Virus record (IMG/VR): IMGVR_UViG_3300020466_000018
Coordinates: 1 to 25,430 of that record
Source: a virus
Direction: 5' to 3' (one strand)
Length of the DNA: 25,430 nucleotides
Part shown: positions 13,031-22,500 of the stretch, piece by piece
How the letters are laid out: each line of letters starts with the position of its first letter
How positions within the stretch are numbered: position 1 is the first letter of the stretch
Translations under genes and position numbers: made by a program
Notes under the pieces: generated by a model
Databases searched by the model: none
Seen by the model: only the letters and a program-made list of their open reading frames with translations
What the model was told of the DNA's origin: nothing

Positions 13031-13208
13031 CTCTGTTATCCGCTTCGTTAACTCTTGTTGTTTTTTTTGCTCCACTAGCTTTGGCTTCAGTCGCAACGCC
13101 ACAATTTATTAAATATCTGCCGTCACTTTCGCTCTGAATTTCAACTGTTTTACCAGCTTGAACTTTTTTACCTTCAATTAGTGAATCTCTAAGTAGTGTT
13201 ATTTTCAT
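13023..13208 (-). CDS. Small head-region protein, 61 aa
   Basis: Starts MKITLLRDSLIEGKKVQAGK and continues TVEIQSESDGRYLINCGVAT, ending in a charged tail. The frame is open upstream to a TTG at 13268, but the extension would translate the GC-rich hairpin at 13219-13238, so ATG 13208 is preferred. No Shine-Dalgarno lies directly upstream; the nearest (AGGAG, 13241-13245) is on the far side of that hairpin. Compact strand-rich proteins of this size after the capsid gene are usually virion or connector accessory proteins; function unknown. Confidence 0.65.
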   Translation of the reverse strand: MKITLLRDSLIEGKKVQAGKTVEIQSESDGRYLINCGVATEAKASGAKKTTRVNEADNRDE

Positions 13209-13218
13209 GTTTTTATTT

Positions 13219-13238
13219 GGCGGGGATTGCTCCCCGCC
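13219..13238 (-). promoter_or_regulatory. GC-rich hairpin with GCAA tetraloop after the capsid gene
   Basis: Minus-strand RNA would form a perfect eight-pair stem, GGCGGGGA with TCCCCGCC, closed by a GCAA (GNRA) loop. It lies between the capsid stop (13276-13278) and the next start (13208), in strongly AT-rich surroundings. No T run follows on the minus strand (AAATAAAAAC instead), so it is not a classical terminator; mRNA 3' protection or control of the next start is more likely. The structure is seen; the role is inferred. Confidence 0.65.
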
Positions 13239-13275
13239 ATCTCCTAAAAAATTTTTAGTAAGGGTCAATTTCTAG

Positions 13276-14532
13276 TTATGAAGAAACGCAGAAACTGACA
13301 GGGTGTTTAACGCCAAAGTCCATTGAAGTTAGAACTCTTAAACGTAGTCCACCAGATAGGAAAAGAGCTTCCCTTGAAGCTTCAACTTCAAGTCCGCCGC
13401 CCCATGTAGCAACTATAAATTCACTAAAGTCACCGAGGATAGCATTGTTCGCTGGAACCTGACTTGAAATTAAAATTGGGAAACCATTTAAGAAGCCATC
13501 TCTAGCAGCAGGCGGTGAACCAGCACCAGTTGTTTGTAGAGATTTAGCACCACCATTTAACGCAGGTGTAAGAAGATAAGCAACTGAATTGCCGTCTAAA
13601 TTCTTATTGTCTGCATATATAGCGCTTTCCATTGCTATATATTCGTCAAAAGTTGGCGAACCTGAAGATGAAAATGTAGTGGTATTAACGCCAGATACAT
13701 TAACAAGTCCAGTTGGCTCTCCAGAAGAACCTGATCCATTAAGAGCGGCATTATCTAAAGCAACGCCAGTAGCTCTTAAAAGGTTATTCCGAACCATGTT
13801 TTCTGTGCTGAAGCCGTCACTATTATTTAATAGCAAACGAGTAAGATCAGTATATACCCCAAGAACTTTTTCATCCAATGAAATTGTATCTAAACTTGGG
13901 TCAGAAGCGGAAACATCTCCACCTTCTGCTGAAACCCATCCAGCAGTTGATAATGATGAAACTCTTGGAATTGATACATTACCAGTATTTCCAGTTAGTC
14001 TGGTTACTGGTAGTTGTAAAATCGTTGAAAACGGTGTTAATGCGTCAACTAAATTTCCATAAGATTGATCTGTAAATACCACTGCTGAAGAATTTGTAGT
14101 ATTCATAGTTCTAGCCATGTCACCACATACTTCTTCAGGAACAAAGAAACCTTGTGTTTCTCTGCCAACCTTTTTACCATAAGCTCTTGAAGCTTCTAAT
14201 TCAAAAGCAGCTTCACTTTCTGGAATATAACCAGCTTTAGCTTTTGCAGCTTTTAATATAGAAAATTCTCTGCTTTCTTGGTCAGTTAAACCAATGTCAT
14301 TTTTTTCCAATGGTTTGTTTTCGAGTTCTTGTAAAAGTGTTCCTCTAAATTCGTCTATTGAAACACCTTCGGCAACTGCTTTATCAGCAAGCTCCCTTTT
14401 GTTATGAGCAGTCGCTAGTGAATAAATATCACTAATTTCTTTTTCACGCTGCTTAACAGCTTTGTCTGAAGCAACTCTAATTTCTTCTTCATTGTCAATG
14501 CTGTTTTCTTTATTTTCAACTTGATCAGTCAT
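13276..14532 (-). CDS. Possible internally initiated capsid precursor (nested start)
   Basis: Met226 of the fusion (ATG at 14530-14532; MTDQVENKENSIDNEEE) is preceded by AAAAAGGA with AAGGA seven bases from the ATG, the same site and spacing as the full-length start at 15207. Initiation here gives a 418-aa scaffold-plus-capsid chain without protease, just after the protease domain ends. This would make capsid subunits in excess of protease, like the nested Nu3 start in lambda C. Sequence supports the site; use in the cell is inferred. Confidence 0.5.
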   Translation of the reverse strand: MTDQVENKENSIDNEEEIRVASDKAVKQREKEISDIYSLATAHNKRELADKAVAEGVSIDEFRGTLLQELENKPLEKNDIGLTDQESREFSILKAAKAKAGYIPESEAAFELEASRAYGKKVGRETQGFFVPEEVCGDMARTMNTTNSSAVVFTDQSYGNLVDALTPFSTILQLPVTRLTGNTGNVSIPRVSSLSTAGWVSAEGGDVSASDPSLDTISLDEKVLGVYTDLTRLLLNNSDGFSTENMVRNNLLRATGVALDNAALNGSGSSGEPTGLVNVSGVNTTTFSSSGSPTFDEYIAMESAIYADNKNLDGNSVAYLLTPALNGGAKSLQTTGAGSPPAARDGFLNGFPILISSQVPANNAILGDFSEFIVATWGGGLEVEASREALFLSGGLRLRVLTSMDFGVKHPVSFCVSS

Positions 14533-15207
14533 AATATCATCCTTTTTCTGTTGAATTTTGTTAAAAGAAATTGAACGCCCAATACCAACGCTTTGATCAG
14601 CTGCACTAGAAACTAAACTCACTTCATAAGGAGTGAATTTTGCTCTAAATACATCTGTTTCATAGTCAGTATCTTCGACTTTGTTCAATTCATTAATTTG
14701 ATAACCAATACTCACTTGTGTGCGTATGTTATCTTTTACATCTTGAAAAACTTCTTTCGCTTTTGTAGAATTTCCAAATCTTACAGTTGCATTAAGTCTG
14801 CCACGACTTTGATCCAAATAAGTGTTTTCAATAACCCCAATCATTTCATTCATGTCGTGATTTAAAAGCAATGGAGCTTTGTTATTTAGTCTGTCCAAGT
14901 TTATATCAGTTTCTCTATGACTTAGGATTTCCAATCCAAAATCACGCATTACTGGTTCTTCACTTGATACTGACATTGTGATAGTTCTGCTGTCATTATC
15001 ATCACGAGTAAATTCAATTGGGAAAACTGCACGGGTTTCCTGTGCAACTTCTTCAGTTTCTTCAACCAACTCTAAATCAATTGGTTCAGAACGCTGTTCT
15101 TCTGTTTCAGATACTTCATCTTCAACAAATAAATTTTCATCTGGAGTAAAAACAATTTCCAATTCTTCATCTTCATTTCCAAATTCTAAATCTTCATCAA
15201 TATTCAT
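13276..15207 (-). CDS. Prohead protease / HK97-fold major capsid protein fusion
   Basis: A 643-aa fusion. Residues 1-58 are very acidic. About 60-212 are an S78-type prohead protease with PLLLNHDMNEMIGVIE (His117) and RTQVSIGYQI (Ser166) as catalytic positions. About 226-345 is a charged helical delta/scaffold region (VKQREKEISDIYSLA). Residues 350-643 are the capsid domain (GFFVPEEVCG; ILQLPVTRLTGNTGNVSIPR; a C-terminal strand LRLRVLTSMDFGVKHPVSFC). The protease would cut the scaffold region during maturation. Start: AAGGA, seven bases before ATG 15207. The fusion joins what are separate genes in HK97. A second start inside is listed separately. Confidence 0.92.
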   Translation of the reverse strand: MNIDEDLEFGNEDEELEIVFTPDENLFVEDEVSETEEQRSEPIDLELVEETEEVAQETRAVFPIEFTRDDNDSRTITMSVSSEEPVMRDFGLEILSHRETDINLDRLNNKAPLLLNHDMNEMIGVIENTYLDQSRGRLNATVRFGNSTKAKEVFQDVKDNIRTQVSIGYQINELNKVEDTDYETDVFRAKFTPYEVSLVSSAADQSVGIGRSISFNKIQQKKDDIMTDQVENKENSIDNEEEIRVASDKAVKQREKEISDIYSLATAHNKRELADKAVAEGVSIDEFRGTLLQELENKPLEKNDIGLTDQESREFSILKAAKAKAGYIPESEAAFELEASRAYGKKVGRETQGFFVPEEVCGDMARTMNTTNSSAVVFTDQSYGNLVDALTPFSTILQLPVTRLTGNTGNVSIPRVSSLSTAGWVSAEGGDVSASDPSLDTISLDEKVLGVYTDLTRLLLNNSDGFSTENMVRNNLLRATGVALDNAALNGSGSSGEPTGLVNVSGVNTTTFSSSGSPTFDEYIAMESAIYADNKNLDGNSVAYLLTPALNGGAKSLQTTGAGSPPAARDGFLNGFPILISSQVPANNAILGDFSEFIVATWGGGLEVEASREALFLSGGLRLRVLTSMDFGVKHPVSFCVSS

Positions 15208-15233
15208 GGATTTTTCCTTTTTTATTATGGTAA

Positions 15234-16724
15234 TTAATCTTCGTTTTGATTGTTTTCGCCATCATCATCAAAAGGTTCCCCAGTTTGTTGATTTATTTTA
15301 GTTCCGTAGGGCTCATAGGCGAGTTCTATGTTGAATTTTTCAGCTAATGCTGCTTGGCTATCCAATTCACTAAAATGTTGGCTCAATTGCTTACCATTTT
15401 GATTTAAACAATCTTGTATTGTTAATAGTCCATTTGATAAGCCCAGCTGATTAGCTTGTGCTTCTTTTAATGGATCAACGCTATGATAACCTCTAGCGTT
15501 AAATTCGACTGGATTTGCAAATTTATCATATTTTTGTATTGGTAAATTGATATTTCCAGTTGTTAATTCTCCTAATAACCATTTTCTATAAATTGGCTTA
15601 CAAAAATGGTCTATAATAAATGTTTGCATTGTTTTAAATGCGTCACGTTCATCCAATAATCCTACTCTTGCAGAACTATATGATGTATTTGATAAATCAT
15701 TTGATAATGATGAATATGAAACACCCAGGCCAGAAGCAATTGTTCTCATCATTGCTCTATCAAAATCACCAACACCAGTATTAGGGTGGTTCCAATTGGC
15801 AAATTCAATATCTGTGCCATGTGGTAAAACATCAATTGTGCCAGGTTCAAAGTTTAATGTTGGCATATAGCCATCATCATCCAAATAACCTTCAGCAATA
15901 TCATTTTCACCAGTTGGGGTTCGTATAAATGCCATTTTACTTGCAGCAGATTTTGACGCCACAAGTTCACTTAATCTAAAATCTTGTAACCATTTTAATG
16001 GTGTCATTACAGAAGCTAACTTACTTGGATAACCTCTAGTCTGACCAAATCTTGTTGGCTCAAATAAATGTAACATTTCTTCAGCTGGAACATATGTTGA
16101 TCTATTTAATTGAGTATCAGGCCCCATTGAAGTGTTCGCATATGGCTGGTCAGTTAGCCAATATCCTAATGGTTTTTGTGTTCTTTTATCAACTTCAACA
16201 CCCATTTTAATTTGTCTGCCATTTTTTAAATCTTTATCAAGTAAAGCGTCTAAATAATCAGGTTCTAAAAATGATAATCTTAAACCTTCTGGGGTATAAA
16301 GACATTGAACAAGAATTTCACCATCTCTAATTAACCCTTCAACAATCATATTGTATAAATCAGGCATTGTGTATCTGCCTGACACTTCAGGATTTTCACA
16401 AAATTGATACCAACGCCGTTCAATTATATCATTTGCAAAATCATCCAATGATCCATCACTATCACGGGAATGAATTTGTATTTTAAAACCTTGTTGGTTA
16501 CCAATAACACCTTGCTTCAACACTTGAAAATATCTTTGAACTGTTGGATTATTACGTGCCAAATCTCTTGTGCGATTTCGCATTACAGTCAAATTTTTTA
16601 AAGTGTCATCTGGTGATGTATCATTTGCCAACCAATCTGCAAATAAGCGACTGTTACTTGTTCCAGTAAAACTTCTTTTAGCAGCAGTTGTTTTTTTTCT
16701 TTTGAAAATATCCCAAAAAGCCAT
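15234..16724 (-). CDS. Portal protein (lambda gpB type)
   Basis: A 496-aa protein with the lambda portal family pattern: MAFWDIFKRKK start, TLKNLTVMRNRTRDLARNNP, VQRYFQVLKQGVIGNQQGFK, YMPTLNFEPGTIDVLPHGTD and the region FANWNHPNTGVGDFDRAMMR to GVSYSSLSND. The C-terminus is acidic (DDDGENNQNED). It forms the ring through which DNA enters and leaves the head and to which terminase docks. Follows the gpW-like gene at two bases, as in the lambda W-B order. Confidence 0.93.
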   Translation of the reverse strand: MAFWDIFKRKKTTAAKRSFTGTSNSRLFADWLANDTSPDDTLKNLTVMRNRTRDLARNNPTVQRYFQVLKQGVIGNQQGFKIQIHSRDSDGSLDDFANDIIERRWYQFCENPEVSGRYTMPDLYNMIVEGLIRDGEILVQCLYTPEGLRLSFLEPDYLDALLDKDLKNGRQIKMGVEVDKRTQKPLGYWLTDQPYANTSMGPDTQLNRSTYVPAEEMLHLFEPTRFGQTRGYPSKLASVMTPLKWLQDFRLSELVASKSAASKMAFIRTPTGENDIAEGYLDDDGYMPTLNFEPGTIDVLPHGTDIEFANWNHPNTGVGDFDRAMMRTIASGLGVSYSSLSNDLSNTSYSSARVGLLDERDAFKTMQTFIIDHFCKPIYRKWLLGELTTGNINLPIQKYDKFANPVEFNARGYHSVDPLKEAQANQLGLSNGLLTIQDCLNQNGKQLSQHFSELDSQAALAEKFNIELAYEPYGTKINQQTGEPFDDDGENNQNED

Positions 16725-16726
16725 TT

Positions 16727-17314
16727 TTAAAATCCTGATTTAAAATAATTACGTATAGTTTGCCCTGTATGTAATCCTTGCCTGGCGCGGTTTTTTCTTA
16801 ATTCTGTAACAACTCTTTTTTGATAATAGTCTTTTGCTTCAATCAATTCTGCTGGGCTCAATTTAGTTAAAGATCGACCAGCAATTGAATAACTAGCGTC
16901 ATCTGATACAAAACGCCCTTCTAACAACGCTTTAATTTGTTCTAAAACTTTTTCAGAATGACTTCTTAAGTCTTGACCAGTTTTTTGCAAATTAAAATCT
17001 GGTAAAACTTCTAATGTGCCATCATAAATAATAAATCTTTCAGAACCTTTTGAAACAAAACCTTGTCCAGCATAAATACCTGGCGCAATGTCATCTGTAT
17101 CAGTTTTTGCATATGTTACAACATGGGTTTTGTCGTCAGCTGTTGCTGTTATATCAAAACTATATTGCCCTTTATTTTCTCGAAAATAATAAACTAATGT
17201 CCATTGATCAGCTGGATAATCGCTATTATCAATTTTCCATTTCCATGTTGTTCCAGCATAACAAACAGTTGGTTCATATTTGATATAATCAGTTCCTAAA
17301 TCTCCAATCGTCAT
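16727..17314 (-). CDS. Head completion protein with gpW-like C-terminal domain
   Basis: A 195-aa two-part protein. Residues 1-110 are a beta-sandwich-like domain (GTTWKWKIDNSDYPADQWTL, IAPGIYAGQGFVSKGSERFI, IIYDGTLEVLPDF). Residues 115-190 are helical with the pattern SYSIAGRSLTKLSPAELIEA followed by YYQKRVVTELRKNRAR, which resembles lambda gpW, the small connector under the portal. The fusion of an extra domain to gpW-type sequence is seen in other phages. Position directly before the portal gene agrees. Confidence 0.75.
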   Translation of the reverse strand: MTIGDLGTDYIKYEPTVCYAGTTWKWKIDNSDYPADQWTLVYYFRENKGQYSFDITATADDKTHVVTYAKTDTDDIAPGIYAGQGFVSKGSERFIIYDGTLEVLPDFNLQKTGQDLRSHSEKVLEQIKALLEGRFVSDDASYSIAGRSLTKLSPAELIEAKDYYQKRVVTELRKNRARQGLHTGQTIRNYFKSGF

Positions 17315-17619
17315 TTTGGTTTAACTCCTAAAACAAAAACCCTAACAAATGTCCGACTTTGGTCAGTTTGAATAGTGTTTTTCAATTCATAAAAATATCC
17401 ATTCTTGCCGCCACTTATGAACGCGCTTGTTGTTGTTCCAGATGTTGTATTACTTGCAATTGTTAAATCACTTGAACTAACTTCCCATGATGATGAACTT
17501 ATTGTTTCGCCTGAAGATACAACACTTGACCAATTAAAAGCATAATCAAGTGTTGCTCCAGAAGATTTATAAGCGTCAACTTGCGATTGTAAGGAAACAT
17601 TATTTGGTGCTCTCACCAT
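17311..17619 (-). CDS. Small beta-rich virion protein, unknown role
   Basis: A 102-aa serine/threonine-rich protein: DYAFNWSSVVSSGETISSSS, SWEVSSSDLTIASN, SAFISGGKNGYFYELKNTIQ and a final strand RTFVRVFVLGVKPK. The pattern is of a single immunoglobulin-like sandwich domain as found in small phage surface proteins. It overlaps the next gene by four bases (ATGA-type) and follows the 141-aa gene, so it belongs to the fibre/decoration group between terminase and portal. Confidence 0.6.
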   Translation of the reverse strand: MVRAPNNVSLQSQVDAYKSSGATLDYAFNWSSVVSSGETISSSSWEVSSSDLTIASNTTSGTTTSAFISGGKNGYFYELKNTIQTDQSRTFVRVFVLGVKPK

Positions 17620-17630
17620 GTTCCTACTCC

Positions 17631-18056
17631 TTAACCGCTAAGCTGCCAAACACCGTTTGCTGATAAAGTTAGCTGAAACGTGCTGTTTGTTGAAGAAACT
17701 GAGCCACCGCCAGTATCTAAATCAACATAACACATTAAAGCGTCTGAAGCGTGAGTGTCGTCATATATTGCTGCATATTTAGCAGTAATACTTACTGACG
17801 ATCCAAAGCTAATGTCGTCTGCGTCAAATTTTACTGTTCCACCAGTCTCGGTGACAGCTATATTTGCTAATGTTTGTGCTGAATAATCACTATCTGCACA
17901 TATATTTGTTAAATCACTCAATGTTGAGTGTGTTGCTGAAGGTGTATAACCTGAAGTCATTAACACACATTTAAAAGTGTCTGCATTACAATCAACATCC
18001 GCTTTTGCTAAATGCTCTTTGAAATCATTATAAAAAGTCCAATTTCCTGCTGCCAT
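17631..18056 (-). CDS. Fibre-associated virion protein, 141 aa
   Basis: Starts MAAGNWTFYNDFKEHLAKAD and continues DTFKCVLMTSGYTPSATHST, VKFDADDISFGSSVSITAKY and TFQLTLSANGVWQLSG. This pattern is shared by small structural proteins coded next to fibre genes in several phage groups; it is beta-rich without repeats. A function in fibre attachment or as a capsid surface protein is inferred only. A GGAG site precedes the start. Confidence 0.6.
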   Translation of the reverse strand: MAAGNWTFYNDFKEHLAKADVDCNADTFKCVLMTSGYTPSATHSTLSDLTNICADSDYSAQTLANIAVTETGGTVKFDADDISFGSSVSITAKYAAIYDDTHASDALMCYVDLDTGGGSVSSTNSTFQLTLSANGVWQLSG

Positions 18057-18069
18057 AATATTCTCCTAT

Positions 18070-19212
18070 TTAAGCTGCTACTGTTATAATGCGGTCTTTT
18101 TTGACTATAACAACTCTGTCATCTTTGACTAAAATTGTTCCGCCAGAACCGCCTGAGGTTGTTTGAATAGTTACTGTTTGACCATCCAAGGTTAATGTTC
18201 CCGCGCCAACAGATACATTAATTGATATTTCTAAACTTACTGATTGACCATTAATGCTTAATGACCCGTTTCCAATTGTTAAAATATCACCTTCTGAAAC
18301 TGTTACTGATTGTCCAGTAAGTGTTAAAGAAGCGCTGCCAGGTTGTGCTAGTTCATTTTCATTAAATTGAACTTGTTGCCCAGCAATTGATAACGACGCA
18401 TTACCAGTAATGATTATATCACCTTCTTCAACTGATACATCTTCACCAGATAAAGATAATGAGCCATTATTAATATCTAAATTTTCACCTAAAACTAAAT
18501 CAAGTGTTTGACCATTTATTGTTAATGTTGCCGTTCCCGGCGTTTCATCAACATCAATTTTAAATTCAACACTTTGTCCAGTTAAAGATAAACTTGCATT
18601 GTTTGGATTTACATTTAATCCAATAACATTTGTTGCATTTTGCCCAGCAATAGATAGCGAAGCATTGCTTGGGTTCGTTTGTGCTGCTGTTATAATTGTT
18701 ACAGCTTGACCAGCTATGCTTAATGAGGCATTTACTGGTGATACATTTTGACCAACATTTTCAGTTAATAGTTGGCCGGAAATTGATAATGAGCCATTTT
18801 CAACAGGAATTTGGTCACCATCTTCAACTCCAATTGTCTGACCAGCAATTGATAATGTGCCATTATTTGTATTTAAAGAATGACCTTTAACAACATTTAA
18901 TGTTTGCCCACTTATTGATAAACTAGCGTTGCCTGGGCTTGCATTAACAGCAGTTAATATTGTTGCTGCTTGACCAGATAAACTTAATGTTGCGTTGCCA
19001 GGAGATAAATTAATTCCTGAATTTTCAGTAATACTTTGACCAGCAATTGATAAAGAACCATTACCAGAAGTAATATTTAAACCAATAGCATTTGTTATGG
19101 CCTGACCAGATATTGATAGCGAACCATTTCCAATTGTTAATTCAACTGGTATCGCAACTGAACCTTCTGAAGAAAAAGTATCTTCTGAGTATGTTGTAAA
19201 CCCAAAAGACAT
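18070..19212 (-). CDS. Surface protein with fifteen 22-residue repeats
   Basis: A 380-aa protein built almost entirely of an exact 22-residue repeat with consensus G-N-(A/G)-S-L-S-I-(S/A)-G-Q followed by twelve variable residues. Residues 28-350 hold fifteen copies without any length change. The first 27 residues (MSFGFTTYSEDTFSSEGSVA) and the C-terminus (GGTILVKDDRVVIVKKDRII) differ. The regular strand-turn pattern suggests a beta-solenoid or a string of small hairpins, as in adhesins and fibres. It has no signal peptide, so it is a virion protein rather than an exported one. It lies in the fibre cluster between terminase and portal; receptor binding or capsid decoration are both possible. 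Confidence 0.75.
   Translation of the reverse strand: MSFGFTTYSEDTFSSEGSVAIPVELTIGNGSLSISGQAITNAIGLNITSGNGSLSIAGQSITENSGINLSPGNATLSLSGQAATILTAVNASPGNASLSISGQTLNVVKGHSLNTNNGTLSIAGQTIGVEDGDQIPVENGSLSISGQLLTENVGQNVSPVNASLSIAGQAVTIITAAQTNPSNASLSIAGQNATNVIGLNVNPNNASLSLTGQSVEFKIDVDETPGTATLTINGQTLDLVLGENLDINNGSLSLSGEDVSVEEGDIIITGNASLSIAGQQVQFNENELAQPGSASLTLTGQSVTVSEGDILTIGNGSLSINGQSVSLEISINVSVGAGTLTLDGQTVTIQTTSGGSGGTILVKDDRVVIVKKDRIITVAA
18163..19131 (-). repeat. Fifteen tandem 66-bp coding repeats
   Basis: The DNA behind the 22-residue repeats. Each unit is 66 bp; units are clearly diverged at third positions and in the variable half, so the array is old or diversified rather than a recent tandem duplication. 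There are no insertions or deletions between units. Confidence 0.8.
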
Positions 19213-19216
19213 TGTA

Positions 19217-19579
19217 TTATTCTTCTGTTATTTCATCATCAATCACTCTTGGATCAACCCAATCGTCATTTAAAACCCATCCATTTTCAGATGTATAGTA
19301 ATATTTATAACCATGCCATTCTACATCTGGGTAATCGTTGACATCTTCATATAATAAGGAGTTAGTATTATTAACATCACTTATTATAATTTTTTGACCA
19401 TTATCAGTAACAGTAGTTTGTGTTTCATTCATTTCAATTACAGCGTCATCAGTCAGAAAATAAATAGCTAAATTTGCTATTACTTTTCTTATTTCTGGAA
19501 TTACTTCTTCTGTATTTGGATTAACACCTTCTGGCGTTACATCATCTGGTGTTTCATTGTTCCATGTTATAACTTTCAT
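19217..19579 (-). CDS. Unknown acidic 120-aa protein
   Basis: The family is not recognised. It begins MKVITWNNETPDDVTPEGVN and has a mid region VIPEIRKVIANLAIYFLTDD; the C-terminal half is rich in Asp, Tyr and Trp (YPDVEWHGYKYYYTSENGWV). No membrane segment or signal. The gene sits four bases after the large fibre and four bases before the repeat protein, so it is probably an accessory of one of them (chaperone or fibre cap). Confidence 0.55.
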   Translation of the reverse strand: MKVITWNNETPDDVTPEGVNPNTEEVIPEIRKVIANLAIYFLTDDAVIEMNETQTTVTDNGQKIIISDVNNTNSLLYEDVNDYPDVEWHGYKYYYTSENGWVLNDDWVDPRVIDDEITEE

Positions 19580-19583
19580 TTTT

Positions 19584-22500
19584 TTATCCTTTTATTATAA
19601 ATTTAGTCGTTCCTGTTGATACTCCAATTTCTTTATCAGTTGAAGCAACTGATTGCCCTGTTGAAATAGCTCCAGTTGATTTATTTAAAGCCACTAATTG
19701 ACCAGTTGTTAAACCTGATTGATTGCTGTCCACATTGCCATAAGTTTTTAAAACAACTGAATTTGTTGCTGTGACATCAGATTGAGCTATACCAAGAAAA
19801 TTATCAGCATAATTTTCTCTTAAAATGCCAAAATCTTTAAGATTGTTTTTGCCATTTCCATAAGCGGTGTCATTGAAATTATTATATATTGCTCTGGTAT
19901 TGTTATACATATCACCACCAGCAAATCTAAAAGTTATTCTGTAAGAGCCCTCTCTACCCCAACCAGAGTATGTATCTGTATAGTTACTTGGGTTAGTGTA
20001 ATAAGGGCTTGAATTTGTAGGTTCAAAAATACCATAATGAATATCGTAATCATTATTTATTCCGTTACCATAAGCAAGAATTGCTTTATCAGCTTCGCTA
20101 TCATAAAAACAATCTACTACTTGCAAGCCGCCAGAATTTAAACTTGTTTGTATTTCAGTAGTATTACCAACTGTTTGTGGAGTGCTGTTATCAGTTGTAG
20201 ATGTAACAGGATCATAAAATAATTGGAAATCTACTATTGTTCCATATCTTGCAAATACATATTGATAACAATAAATTGTTCCGCTGGTATCTATGTTGCG
20301 TGTAAAAATACTTAAACCAGTTTGGTTACTATCACTTGCTTGATTAGCAACATGACTAGTTGAGTTCCAACTAGCAGAAGTATCACTACTCCAATACAAT
20401 TTATATATACCCCAAGTGCCAGTCCTAAATTCTCTTGGAGTGCCAATATAAACATAAGGAAGTGTTGGATGTTCTGCTACACAAACTTGATCTTTCATAG
20501 TCCAATAATATTGAATACCAGCTGAACCTAGTGAGTTCCATGAAGCACTAAGAGAATAATCTGATCCACCAAAGTAGCAGTTGCCAACATAAGCATAACT
20601 GTTGTCATACCATTGTATTCCAGCATAAGACACTAAAAACATAAATGAACCTAATGTTGTTGTGCCTGATAAAGTTCTTGCAGTGCAATCAACCCACTTA
20701 ACAATGCACATATCGTTACTGCCGTCATTACGGCTATAAGAACTACTTGCTGTAAGTGTATCTTGTAAAGTTAAAGTATTATCACTAGCTAAAGTATATA
20801 TAAATAGTTGGGCAGGAGAAGATGTTGCCCTAGTTATACCAATGCCAATAGCTTGAGTGCCATCATTCTTTTTACCTACATCAACATCAGCTCCACAATT
20901 AGTGTTACTGTATAAAACTAATTCAGTATGCAAAGTAAAACTATCGCCTGATTTTTCAACTACCCTACAAGCTTGATAGTTTGAATTATTATGATAAGTA
21001 ACAACCCATTTATTATTTCCAATATATGCTGCGCCCTGATTGCCTTGTGCTTCTTCTGCGCTTAATTGTGCGCCTGGTATAACTTCATTTGTTGAGCCAA
21101 CATTTAAACTTGATGATAAAACATTTTTAGCTAAAAATCCTGTTCCAGCTGATCCTACCCCAACTGGTTGACCTTTTAATAAATCTTCACCAGCAACTAT
21201 GCTCAATTCATTTGGATTAGGGGCATGCAATCTAACACTCGTTGCTGACATAGCTGTTCCAATATTTCTATCACCAGAAGAACCTATTGTTCCATCATTA
21301 GCAATGTATATTGGGCTTCCTTGGCTCAGTCCAGTTTGTGAATTGTTAATACTTCCATCTAAAGAAACTCTAACAGGGTTTCCAGAGGTATTACCATCAA
21401 TAGCCACTCCAAGATAATCACCAATATTTGAAGTCGTTAGTGTTTTACCGCTATAACATTCAATGTCATAAGAGCTTGTTTGAAGCCAACCAACAAAATC
21501 ATAATTACCATTTAATTGTAGATAAGCATAATTATATGCTGCGTTCGTCATATCACTTTCTTTACTCGTAATTTCGTGAATACTAGAAGAAAAACCTGAA
21601 GATGTGCTGCAAGTTATGGCGTTTACTTTCCATTTATTTGAGTCTGTTGTATCTTTAAAAGATTGATAAACTTTTCCATCTGCATTGAGATACGCTAACC
21701 AATTTCTATTCCAAGTTCCATAAGACCATGTTGATATGGCAGGAAATAATGTAGTATTATCATTTGTTTTTGTTACCCAGCTTGAACCAGAACTAGAACA
21801 TTCCAACATTGATGTTTGTATTTCATAGGGTGAACTTTCATGCTGAGTAATTATAATTGATCTGCTGATACTATCATTGTAAACAACACTAATAACATTT
21901 GATGTTCCAGAATAAGAAGTTATATCTTCCGCATATTGCCAACCATAAGTGCCATAACCACCATTTCCGTCAGCTCTTTCAACTTTAACTTCATTATCAC
22001 TACTAGAAGTAAATGCTTGAAGAACTCTATTAGCATTGTCGTCATACCACATCCAAATTTGCTTACCACTTTTAAAGCCACCGCCTTGCTGCTCATAACC
22101 CCATCCACCGCCATTCCATCTTTGTAAAGAATTGCTAGTTGGTTGAAGCCAACCAAGATTATAATAAGCTTGACCACTGCTGAAATATGTTTGGTATTGA
22201 GCAAGTAAAATTTGCTGATTTTTATCATAACAAGATATGACTGTTCGTGATGATACCTGATTGCCAAAAGATGACATCTGATATTCACTGCCACCCATCA
22301 TTGTTAAAGTAGTGCCGCTTGCAGTAAACCATCCGCTCCATATGCGAGTATAATAACTATCCCTGTTATAAGTATAAAAGTATTTAAAAGTTCCAGAGTG
22401 ATTTCCTGTTGTTAAACATTGATACCCATCATTCGTATAACAAGTGTTTGAACTGCAAATAATCTTACTTCCCCAAGTTATTACTCCAGTTGAAGTATTA

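Noticed and set aside
13219-13238. Intrinsic terminator after the capsid gene
   Set aside because: The stem is strong but no T tract follows on the minus strand, and head and tail genes continue in the same direction.
18163-19131. CRISPR-like or transposon repeats
   Set aside because: The 66-bp periodicity is in frame and diverged at third codon positions; it is a protein repeat.
21920-22294. 124-aa minus-strand ORF within the large fibre
   Set aside because: It is in another frame of a clearly coding gene and reads as a low-complexity shadow; the same holds for 23180-23368 and 23825-24205 within terminase.
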